This document shows positions 18,075 through 24,890 of a stretch of 36,653 nucleotides of DNA, piece by piece. The stretch spans positions 1 through 36,653 of the forward strand of contig DATBFX010000271.1 of assembly GCA_036558305.1 (NCBI GenBank). Direction: 5' to 3'. The notes below the pieces were generated by a model, which saw nothing but the letters and a program-made list of their open reading frames with translations, was not told the origin of the DNA and searched no databases. A program made the position numbers and the translations under genes. Each line of letters starts with the position of its first letter. Positions within the stretch are counted from its first letter, which is position 1. Source of the stretch: DATBFX01 sp036558305. Lineage in GTDB: Bacteria; Chloroflexota; Chloroflexia; Thermomicrobiales; UBA6265.

Positions 18075-18320
18075 CGGCGCCAAGCCCTCCGCGGACAATT
18101 GTAGCGCGCAACGCTCCGTACGTACGCAAGATCGGGGCCGAACGCGTTGTCGCAGGGGTTCGTCGAAGTCGAGAACAACGCCCAAAGGCGCGACACGGTC
18201 GTTGTGCCAGCGGCTAGCAGACCGGACAGACCGCGACGCTCGCCCGCTCCGACGGGACGGGTGACACGCAGTCAATGATCGTTGTCGCAGACGACGATGA
18301 TTCAGGCGGGCCACGCGGCC
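18075..18320. other. Upstream region of the PLDc_N gene, no gene recognised
   Basis: With the adjoining palindromic repeat this makes a 386-base non-coding stretch. It must hold the promoter of the PLDc_N gene. I see no RNA gene or clear promoter motif. Confidence 0.45.
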
Positions 18321-18417
18321 TGCCGGCGGCACGGCCCCCCCGGCCCCCCAATCCTGGGGGGAGACGACCCGTTCACCCCCCAGGATTGGGGGGCCGGGGG
18401 GGCCGTGCCGCCGGGCA
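18321..18417. repeat. Dispersed palindromic element, copy 2 (37-bp perfect inverted repeat)
   Basis: Two 37-base arms, 18325-18361 and 18376-18412, are exact reverse complements around a 14-base loop, AGACGACCCGTTCA. Each arm contains the inner hairpin core CCCCCCAATCCTGGGGGG or its complement. Read on the minus strand the loop starts TGAACG and ends TCGTCT, as does the loop of copy 3 on the plus strand, so this copy is inverted relative to it. It begins 43 bases after the stop of the SH3 gene. It could act as a terminator or an mRNA-stabilising hairpin, and its G-runs could also form quadruplexes. Confidence 0.9.
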
Positions 18418-18460
18418 GAGACCAAGGGCTGGAGAAGTACGCCGCCCTCCGCCTTCGGGT

Positions 18461-19807
18461 CTACGTCTTTGCCCGCAGGTAGTCGGCGGCAACGAAGCCG
18501 GCTTTTCCCGTCGCCGGATCTGCGACCGGGAACCAGGTGAGCCCGTCGGCCTGGCCGGAGGGACCGGTGACGGTGAGTTCGGTTCCCTGGGCGAGTTCCT
18601 CCACGATCTCGGCGCTCGTCGAGGGTTGGGCCCGCATGCGGACGCCGTCGTCGGTGACGACGACCGTGGTGCCGGCGCCGATCGGCCCGGAGGTCGCGGT
18701 CGGTTGGCCCGCCGCAGTCTCCGCGTCGGCGTTCCAGGTGAAGTAGCGCGGGTCGGCGTCGGTCTGGTAGGGAAGGAAGCGAATGAGGGCGCCGGGGTAA
18801 TCGGTCGGTTGCTCGAAGGCGACCCAGCCCTCGCGGCTGGCACCGGGGTAGTAGGCACCGGCAGCGTCCGGATCGGGTGGGGTGAGGGTCAAAACGTCGG
18901 AGACCGGTTTGCCGTCGGGATCGGCCAGCATGAACGCGGTCGGCGGCAGGTACGCCGGGGCGCCACCGGTCCGGTTGTTCGTCACCTTCACCTTGAACGC
19001 CACCCAGTACGGGATGTCGGCGCCGTTCTGGGAATCGGCGAGGGCCGTCGTGCGGTAGTCGCTGCTGGGGTAGAGGTCGTAGACGTCCTGGCCGGTCGCG
19101 ACCTGGAGGACCTCGATCGCCCAATCGCGGGTCGCCATGACGTCGTTCAAGCCGGCCGGCGCGTCCGGTTTGCGGCCGGTCTTGTTGAGTTTGACGGACC
19201 GGGCAGCGACGTCGGCGACGGTCGCCCCGTCTTGGAGCGCGAAGACGCGATCGGCCCAATTGCCGGTCAGCGTCACGCTGTCGTAGAGCAGGAGCAGATC
19301 CTTCTCGTCGCTCGCCGCCCCGCCGACGATCCAGCCTTCTTTCGTGTCGCCGGGCGCGACCACCCCGTCGAGTGCCGGGTCGGGCGGAACCGCCGCGACG
19401 AAACGCCGGACGAGACCGGACGACCCCGTCACCGCGAAGTCGTTCCCGTCGATGTCGAGCGGCTGGTCGCCGGTGTTGATCGCCCGGAGGCGGACCGCGA
19501 CGTAGGTGAAGCCGTCGGCGGGCGACTGGTTGAACTGGCTGGCGGCGGTCACCTGCTGGGTGGCCTGGTCGCCGGTCACGACTTCGAGCACGGTCAGTTT
19601 CCAGGGACCGGCCTGTCCCTCCTGGTTGAGCGGCACGGGCTCGACACGGGAATCGCCGGGCGCGGCACCGACGATCAGGCGCGACCAATCGGCCCCCGGC
19701 GCCGCGGTGGCATGACTCAAACCGGCGACGCCCAAGCCGAGGGCGGCGACGAGCAACACGGCGAGGATCGCGGCCGGGCGACGAGAGAACGAACAGGGAT
19801 GGCGCAT
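18461..19807 (-). CDS. Secreted protein with two DUF4352-like domains and a C-terminal SH3 domain
   Basis: A 448-residue exported protein. A signal peptide is visible at the start: basic RHPCSFSRRP, then hydrophobic AAILAVLLVAALGLGVAGL and an Ala-rich cleavage area. Two immunoglobulin-like domains of the DUF4352/telokin type follow, recognisable from FTYVAVRLRAINTGDQPLDI and WVAFKVKVTNNRTGGAPAYL, each with a later strand ending in REGWVAFE- or KEGWIVGG-like turns. The last 67 residues are a bacterial SH3 domain (VRMRAQPSTSAEIVEELAQG ... TWFPV). SH3 domains of this type bind cell-wall or protein ligands. I prefer ATG 19807 because the signal peptide follows at once; GAGGAG lies 12 bases upstream. 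Function is otherwise unknown. Confidence 0.87.
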   Translation of the reverse strand: MRHPCSFSRRPAAILAVLLVAALGLGVAGLSHATAAPGADWSRLIVGAAPGDSRVEPVPLNQEGQAGPWKLTVLEVVTGDQATQQVTAASQFNQSPADGFTYVAVRLRAINTGDQPLDIDGNDFAVTGSSGLVRRFVAAVPPDPALDGVVAPGDTKEGWIVGGAASDEKDLLLLYDSVTLTGNWADRVFALQDGATVADVAARSVKLNKTGRKPDAPAGLNDVMATRDWAIEVLQVATGQDVYDLYPSSDYRTTALADSQNGADIPYWVAFKVKVTNNRTGGAPAYLPPTAFMLADPDGKPVSDVLTLTPPDPDAAGAYYPGASREGWVAFEQPTDYPGALIRFLPYQTDADPRYFTWNADAETAAGQPTATSGPIGAGTTVVVTDDGVRMRAQPSTSAEIVEELAQGTELTVTGPSGQADGLTWFPVADPATGKAGFVAADYLRAKT

Positions 19808-19930
19808 GGCGAGCCATAACTCCTCAGGCTGGCTGCCGGTCTGTGGCGGCACCATTGTAGGGTGCCGCCGCGAGGATGCGCCACTACCGCCGCAACCGCG
19901 GCCAACCCCAGGATTCGAGTCGGTGCGTCG

Positions 19931-19956
19931 CGGCCGTGTCACACGGCCGTTACAAT
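19931..19956 (+). promoter_or_regulatory. Operator-like palindrome next to a -10-like element
   Basis: CGGCCGTGTCACACGGCCG (19931-19949) is a perfect inverted repeat of two 9-base arms around one C. One base later comes TACAAT (19951-19956), a good -10 hexamer. The palindrome would cover the -35 to -10 spacer, a usual place for a repressor. It lies between divergent genes, 124 bases before the secreted protein at 20075 and 124 bases before the SH3 gene at 19807. Confidence 0.5.
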
Positions 19957-20074
19957 CCGGCGGTATGTTCCTCTCGCAAAACGATCACCGGTCGAACGAC
20001 CACGTGCGCACCAGGTCGACTCGCTCCGTCATCCGTTCGTATCGCCCGCTTGTCGGCACGGGAAGGAGTGTGTG

Positions 20075-21133
20075 ATGGTTCACGAACTGCGATCGGGCGC
20101 GTCCTTGCGATGGCGAGGGACCATCCTCGGTATGGTCGTGGTCTTCGCGCTCGTCGGCGGTCTTGCCGGAGTCGCCGGCACCGAAGCCGCGCAACCGAGC
20201 GCCCCGCGGCCCGGTTGCCTACCCGGCGACACACCGGGCGACCGCATCGACGCCGTCATCGGCATCCTCGTCGGCCACACCGCACCGCCGGCGCATCTCT
20301 CCGAGAGCTCGGCGTTCGCCGATTGTCCCGCGGCCTTCATCCTCCCCTATATGGAAGGCGACAACTTCGGCAGTTGGCTCGGGATGGACAAGGACGAGGT
20401 CTGGGCGCGCTACCAGGCCGGCGACTCGCTGGCGGCGATCGCCAAGTCGCTCGGCAAAGACCGCGCCGACGCCGTCGCCGCCTTGCAGCACCTCTACGGC
20501 GCGGCGCTCGACCGGGCGCGTGCCGCGGGCGCGATCACCGTTCGCCAGCGACAGCGGATCGCCGATGCGATCCTGCCCCAATTCGGCTGGCTGGTCGATT
20601 GGGTGCACGGCAACGTCCTCGGTGTCGCGACCGGCGACGTCAACCTGGACGCCGTCGCATCCCTGGTGGCGGCCTGCGTGCCGGGCGGCGACGACACCGC
20701 CCGGACGGACAACCTCGTGCGGCTGGTTCTCGGGCTGACCGTCGACGGCCTGGGCGGGGCGGCCGCGTTCGACGACTGCACCGGCCCCTTCGGCGTCATC
20801 GGCCAGTCGAGCGTCCCGGTCGTGCTGACCGGCATCCTCGGCTCCGACGAGTACTTCCAACGCTACCTGGACGGCGCGAGTCTCGAAGACGTGATCCTCG
20901 AGCGGCACGACCGGGCGTTTCTGGACGGACTCTACCGGGATATCAAGAATCGGATCGATCAGGCGGTTGCGGCGGCCGTGCAGGGTGGTCGTCTCTCGGC
21001 CGCGGACGGCGACCGCGTCGGTCAGGAGGCGTTCCTGGTCATCGTCGTCACCCTCGGCCACCACCACGGCGATCCCCTGCCGTCGAGCGCCAACTGGACC
21101 GCTCCCGACACGGACATCGAGACCGCCGGGTGA
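20075..21133 (+). CDS. Secreted protein with an internally duplicated Cys-containing helical module
   Basis: I do not recognise a named family. The 352-residue product has a signal peptide (about 1-39: basic start, TILGMVVVFALVGGLAGVAG, cleavage near EAAQ). The rest is two similar modules. Module 1 (48-170) has C48 and C84, the helix DEVWARYQAGDSLAAIAKSL, then ALDRARAAGAITVRQRQRIA. Module 2 (201-320) has C201 and C235, then EYFQRYLDGASLEDVI and QAVAAAVQGGRLSAADGDR. The match of spacing suggests duplication, with one disulfide per module likely. Mature length and helical nature suggest a surface or periplasm-like binding protein, which is inference. Start ATG 20075 follows GGAAGGAG at 6 bases. 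Regulation may involve the palindrome upstream. Confidence 0.75.
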   Translation: MVHELRSGASLRWRGTILGMVVVFALVGGLAGVAGTEAAQPSAPRPGCLPGDTPGDRIDAVIGILVGHTAPPAHLSESSAFADCPAAFILPYMEGDNFGSWLGMDKDEVWARYQAGDSLAAIAKSLGKDRADAVAALQHLYGAALDRARAAGAITVRQRQRIADAILPQFGWLVDWVHGNVLGVATGDVNLDAVASLVAACVPGGDDTARTDNLVRLVLGLTVDGLGGAAAFDDCTGPFGVIGQSSVPVVLTGILGSDEYFQRYLDGASLEDVILERHDRAFLDGLYRDIKNRIDQAVAAAVQGGRLSAADGDRVGQEAFLVIVVTLGHHHGDPLPSSANWTAPDTDIETAG

Positions 21134-21348
21134 TCCCCTCCCGACGCATTCGCCCCGTCCGCTCGGCGGCGGCGGGGCGCCGCGGACAATCGGTTCCGCG
21201 CCGACTACTCGCCAACGCGCGCTGCGGAGCCGAGATCCGGACACCATCGTTCCAACGCGTTCGGCCGCGCTCGGGTATCGTTCCGGCATGGTTCCGTTGC
21301 CGGGGAAGCACCCGGCACTGCGAGGCGCGCGAGCGCGTAGGAGAAGCA

Positions 21349-22455
21349 ATGCTCGAACGGTTCCACGTCCCCCACAATGATGAGGTCCGCGTCGCGGACA
21401 CGGCGTTATGTCGAACCGTGACCGACATCTTCGTCGCCTGCGGCGTCCCGGTCGAGACCGCGGCCGGTGGCGCGGACGTGCTGGTCACGGCCGATCTGCG
21501 CGGCGTCGAGACGCACGGCGTCTCCAACATGCTGCGGTCGTACGTTTCGTGGTTCAGGGACGGGACGCTGAAACCCGATCCCCACGCCACGGTCGTCCAC
21601 GAAGCGCCGGGTACCGCGACGATCGACGGCGACCGCGGGCTCGGGGTGCTGCAAGGCCGAGCGGCGATGCAACTGGCGATCGACAAGGCGAAGGAGACCG
21701 GCGTCGGGGTGGTGACGATGCGCAACAGCGGTCACCTCGGTCCGGTCGGCCACTTCGCGACGCAGGCGGCGCGGCAGGACATGGTCGGCGTCTGCCTGAC
21801 GGCGATGAGCGTCCTGGTGGTGCCGACGTTCGGTGCCCTGCCTCGCCTCGGTACCAATCCGATCTCGTTCGCCGCCCCCACCGGCAGCGAACCCTACCTC
21901 CTCTACGACGCCGCGACGTCGACCATTGCCGGGAACAAGATCTCCCTGGCGCGTCGCGTCGGCGCGACGATGGCGCCCGGCTGGATCGCCGACGCGGACG
22001 GTTCGCCGGTCCTGGAAGAGCGACGGTTGGAACCGGGCGATCACTACGCGGGGAGCAGCTTCAGCCTGCTGCCTCTCGGCAGCACGCGGGACCAGGGATC
22101 GCACAAGGGGTACGGTTTGGGCCTGATGGTCGAGGTGCTGACGACGATGCTGGCCGGCACCGTCCCCACTATGGTGGAGGACGACCGCCCGCTGGCTCGC
22201 CACCACTTCGCCGCCTACAACATCGCCGCTTTTGGCGACGTGGGGACCTTCAAGGGGTCGATGGACCGAATGCTGGCGCTGCTGCGCTCGACACCTCCCG
22301 CGCCAGGTCACGACCGCGTCGTCTACCCCGGTTTGCCGGAGCACGAGACCGAACTCGACCGCCGCGCCAACGGGATTCCCCTCCACCGCGAAGTGATCGA
22401 CTGGTTCGACCGCTGCACCGACGAACTCGGGGTCGCGAGACTGGAAACGCTCTGA
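21349..22455 (+). CDS. Malate/L-lactate dehydrogenase (Ldh_2) family oxidoreductase
   Basis: A 368-residue NAD(P)-dependent 2-hydroxyacid dehydrogenase of the Ldh_2 fold, unrelated to classical lactate dehydrogenases. Seen: the conserved DLRGVETHGV at about 49-58 (with the catalytic-region His56), the nucleotide-binding NSGHLGPVGHFA at about 126-137, LGTNPISFAAPT at 167-178, and the late block GSHKGYGLGLMVEVLT. Family members act on L-malate, L-lactate, ureidoglycolate, 2,3-diketo-L-gulonate or sulfolactate, and sequence inspection cannot decide among these. Start ATG 21349 follows TAGGAGA at 5 bases. Upstream, GTATCGT at 21275-21281 could hold a -10 element. It converges on the gene at 22486. 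Confidence 0.92.
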   Translation: MLERFHVPHNDEVRVADTALCRTVTDIFVACGVPVETAAGGADVLVTADLRGVETHGVSNMLRSYVSWFRDGTLKPDPHATVVHEAPGTATIDGDRGLGVLQGRAAMQLAIDKAKETGVGVVTMRNSGHLGPVGHFATQAARQDMVGVCLTAMSVLVVPTFGALPRLGTNPISFAAPTGSEPYLLYDAATSTIAGNKISLARRVGATMAPGWIADADGSPVLEERRLEPGDHYAGSSFSLLPLGSTRDQGSHKGYGLGLMVEVLTTMLAGTVPTMVEDDRPLARHHFAAYNIAAFGDVGTFKGSMDRMLALLRSTPPAPGHDRVVYPGLPEHETELDRRANGIPLHREVIDWFDRCTDELGVARLETL

Positions 22456-22471
22456 CGCACCATCGGCACGG

Positions 22472-22499
22472 CGACCGGTCTCGGCTCAGAGGCCGGTCG
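22472..22499. terminator. Possible hairpin between convergent genes
   Basis: CGACCGG (22472-22478) and CCGGTCG (22493-22499) are exact reverse complements with a 14-base loop, spanning the end of the minus-strand gene and 16 bases after the plus-strand stop. It could serve both directions. No T-run follows, so support is weak. Confidence 0.3.
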
Positions 22500-23181
22500 G
22501 GCTGAGTTCCTCGTCGGGGACCACGGAAAGGGTCAGGGAGATCCGCCGGTCCCGTGGCACCTCCAGCAGGTAGCCACCGGACCGATCGCCCGGAAGGGGG
22601 GTCGCCTCGCCGTCGGCGTCGACCCGTGCCACCGCGTAGTTCTCGAAGGTGGGATGGGCCAGGTTCGGTCGCCGGTAGTCGATGAAGCCGCCGCCGATCC
22701 GGTAGCTGCCCGCCTGCACCGTCAGGTCGAAGGATTTCCCCGCCGGGCTCACCTTGAAGAACGAGCCCTCGACGATCCGCTCGTCGCGCCGGTTGAAGAA
22801 GCGCTCCAGCGGGGCCGGCACCCCTTCGAGGTGGACCGGGTTAACGAAGAAGCTCAACGACGGCGGCCACCCCGACGTCGTCGTCACCGTTGCCTCGACG
22901 CGGTGGAATCGACCGTCGGCCGTGTCGATGGCGACCCCATGCGGCCCCTCGCCATCCCTCCCGAGATCGACGGCGTGAGGCACGATCGCGAGGAGCGGGC
23001 CCTGCACCTTAACCAGGAGGGTGACCCGGGCCCGGTTTGCCGACTCAGGAACGGCGACCGCGAACGTGCCGTTGTCCGCGGTGGTGGTGCTGCCGAGGAG
23101 GGCGCTCATGTCCCCGGAGATCAGCAAGACGCGCAGGTTCGGCGCGGCCCGTCCGTCGATCGCGACCCGTCCCGTCAGCAT
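22486..23181 (-). CDS. Leaderless beta-rich protein of unknown function, partner of the annexin-repeat protein
   Basis: A 231-residue protein. Its start resembles a carboxypeptidase-regulatory/transthyretin-like domain: MLTGRVAIDGRAAPNLRVLL, then GSTTTADNGTFAVAVPE (about 1-60). The middle and C-terminal part (for example SLSFFVNPVHLEGV, KSFDLTVQAGSYRIGGGFI, GGYLLEVPRDRRISLTLSVV) is predicted beta-strand and belongs to no family I know. ATG 23181 is strongly favoured: GAAGGAG sits 5 bases before it. An earlier start at 23265 would add a basic, hydrophobic leader, but no ribosome site supports it. It follows the annexin-repeat gene by 99 bases on the same strand, so the two are probably one transcript. 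A role as a partner or second cargo is inference from position. Confidence 0.75.
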   Translation of the reverse strand: MLTGRVAIDGRAAPNLRVLLISGDMSALLGSTTTADNGTFAVAVPESANRARVTLLVKVQGPLLAIVPHAVDLGRDGEGPHGVAIDTADGRFHRVEATVTTTSGWPPSLSFFVNPVHLEGVPAPLERFFNRRDERIVEGSFFKVSPAGKSFDLTVQAGSYRIGGGFIDYRRPNLAHPTFENYAVARVDADGEATPLPGDRSGGYLLEVPRDRRISLTLSVVPDEELSPTGL

Positions 23182-23280
23182 CGGTGCTCCTTCTCGCTCG
23201 GCGGAGGACGACCGCGCCCGGAGGGCGAGCGGGAGGAGGAACAGCGCGCGGCGTCCGATCGGCACGATCCCCTCCGGTCA

Positions 23281-24726
23281 CTACTGGACGTAGTCGAACT
23301 TCGGGTACTCCTTGACGAGTTGCTTCTTGAACGCCGCGGGCATGCCGTCCACCTTGCCGCCGCCTTCGGCCTTCGTCGTGCGGTTCACGGTCGCCCGCGC
23401 GGTGTAATCCCACTCCACGTAGAGCGAGGTGTGGTAGATCGTCTTGTAGTCCTGGACCAGGAATTGGTCGAAGTGGTCGCGCTCGATCACCCGCGTCGCG
23501 CCGGCGTCGAACTGGCGCTTGATGAGGTCTGAGAACTCATGCGGCCGGTCGTAGATCGTCGTTCCGGTGGCGGTGCGGATGTCGACGAAGCCCGCCTCGT
23601 AGAACGGGCTGTCGGCGCTCCCCGAATCGACCTTGTAGTTCGGCGAGGTGGGGTCGGTCGAGGTTTCCATGTCGCCGTTGGACGTGCCCAATCCCCCTTC
23701 GGCCACGGTCAGGACCGAGCCGTCGGCCTGGGTGGCATGGACCTCGGCCCAGATGAACTGGATCCAACCGGAATCGGCGGCCAGCCCGCCTTCGTAGCCG
23801 ACCGAGAAACCGCCGGTGCGCGGAGCGCCGCGGTTGGTGTACTCGACGCCGGTATGGACGGAGACGTTGCCGCCGGGAACGGTACCGGCGTGATCTTCTA
23901 TGCCCGGCGAGGTGACCGCGACGTCGGCGTGCGGCGTTCCGGACGGCGGGGCGTTGAGCAGGTAGAGGGCGTAGGCGAGTTCGTCGCTGCTCATCTCGCT
24001 CTTGATGTCGTCTTCGAGCTCGGTGCCATACTTGGTCTTGTAGGCCGTCTTGAGCGTCGTCAGTTTCGTCGCGTCGCGGTTGAACGGCAGCAAAGCGGCG
24101 TAGACCGCCTCCTCGTCGGTGCCCCACCCTTCCATCGCCGTGTGCAGCCGCTGCGCCGCCGCCTCCATCTCGGCCGCCGTCCCCGGCACCCCGCCGACCA
24201 TGGGGGCCTTCCCGGTCCCGCCGGCGCCGAGCAGCTCGAGGGCGAGGTCGAGCTCGCTGCCGCTCAGCTCCGAGCGGATCTCGCTTTCCAGGTCTTCTTT
24301 ATAGGTGTCCTGATAGGCCTTCTTGAGGGCGGCGATCGCCGTGGCGTCCTTCTCCAGTTTTTGCAAGGAGACGAAGATCGCCTCCTCGTCGGTGCCCCAC
24401 CCGGCCATCGCCGAGTGCAGGTTGGCGGCGAGGGTGGTGTAGTCGTCGGTGGTCAGGGCCGGCGCCCGCTGGATCGTCGCCGCACCCGACGCGACAAGCC
24501 GTCGCACGGTCGCGTTGCCGGCCGTCCGTTGCAGCGCGAGCAATGTCTGCCGCCGCTGACGGAGAGGCGCCCGCTGCAAGGTGGCGCCGCCGCCGGCGGC
24601 GCGGGTCAGCGCTTCGGGCACAGTTGCCGCTGGCTGCGGCGCGAGCGCGGCGAACTCCACGGTCTGAGCCATATGGGGGACCGGCGATGCCTGGTGTTCG
24701 GCTGGTTGCCTGACGGAGTCGCTCAC
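23281..24726 (-). CDS. LQRTAGN-motif protein with two annexin repeats (contractile-injection-type cargo candidate)
   Basis: A 481-residue protein in four parts. (a) A disordered Gln/Ala/Pro start. (b) Residues 49-90 with LALQRTAGNATVRRL (63-77) between two QRAP sites; this LQRTAGN motif is typical of DUF4157-type and other proteins linked to extracellular contractile injection systems. (c) Two annexin-like repeats, about 97-166 and 187-257, each with GWGTDEEA, the type II calcium loop, and an acidic residue some 41-42 positions on (E153, E244). (d) A beta-rich C-terminal domain of about 220 residues, including FIWAEVHATQADGS, TIYDRPHEF and LYVEWDYTARA, of unknown function. No signal peptide. 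GTG 24726 is preferred: GGAGG lies 8 bases upstream. Calcium-dependent membrane binding is likely; secretion or toxicity is inferred. Confidence 0.85.
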   Translation of the reverse strand: MSDSVRQPAEHQASPVPHMAQTVEFAALAPQPAATVPEALTRAAGGGATLQRAPLRQRRQTLLALQRTAGNATVRRLVASGAATIQRAPALTTDDYTTLAANLHSAMAGWGTDEEAIFVSLQKLEKDATAIAALKKAYQDTYKEDLESEIRSELSGSELDLALELLGAGGTGKAPMVGGVPGTAAEMEAAAQRLHTAMEGWGTDEEAVYAALLPFNRDATKLTTLKTAYKTKYGTELEDDIKSEMSSDELAYALYLLNAPPSGTPHADVAVTSPGIEDHAGTVPGGNVSVHTGVEYTNRGAPRTGGFSVGYEGGLAADSGWIQFIWAEVHATQADGSVLTVAEGGLGTSNGDMETSTDPTSPNYKVDSGSADSPFYEAGFVDIRTATGTTIYDRPHEFSDLIKRQFDAGATRVIERDHFDQFLVQDYKTIYHTSLYVEWDYTARATVNRTTKAEGGGKVDGMPAAFKKQLVKEYPKFDYVQ

Positions 24727-24890
24727 CTCGCTTGCCTCCGCGCACGCGATCACGGACAGGATACACCGGTGTCGCGGCGGCGACATAATTGCGGCAGCGA
24801 CGAGTCGCCGGATCGCGATCGCGGTAGAGTACGCGACGCATCGATACCGTCCGGTTTCCGACACTATCCGCGGAGCGCCAGGGAGACAGC
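24727..24890. promoter_or_regulatory. Divergent promoter region of the annexin-repeat and flavoprotein genes
   Basis: A 164-base gap between divergent starts. TAGAGT at 24825-24830 (plus) and TATCCT at 24763-24758 (minus) are in suitable places for -10 elements, 61 and 32 bases from the respective starts. No clear -35 boxes were found, so these are tentative. Confidence 0.35.

Noticed and set aside
18321..18417. Reading the paired hairpins as CRISPR repeats
   Set aside because: The units are inverted, not direct, repeats, there are only two halves with a 14-base loop, and no cas gene is near.
23182..23265. A signal peptide on the protein encoded at 22486-23181
   Set aside because: The leader depends on an upstream start with no ribosome site, whereas GAAGGAG directly precedes ATG 23181.
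23281..24726. Treating the annexin protein as recent transfer from a eukaryote
   Set aside because: Eukaryotic annexins have four repeats and a short N-terminus; this has two repeats, a bacterial LQRTAGN segment, and host-like codon use.
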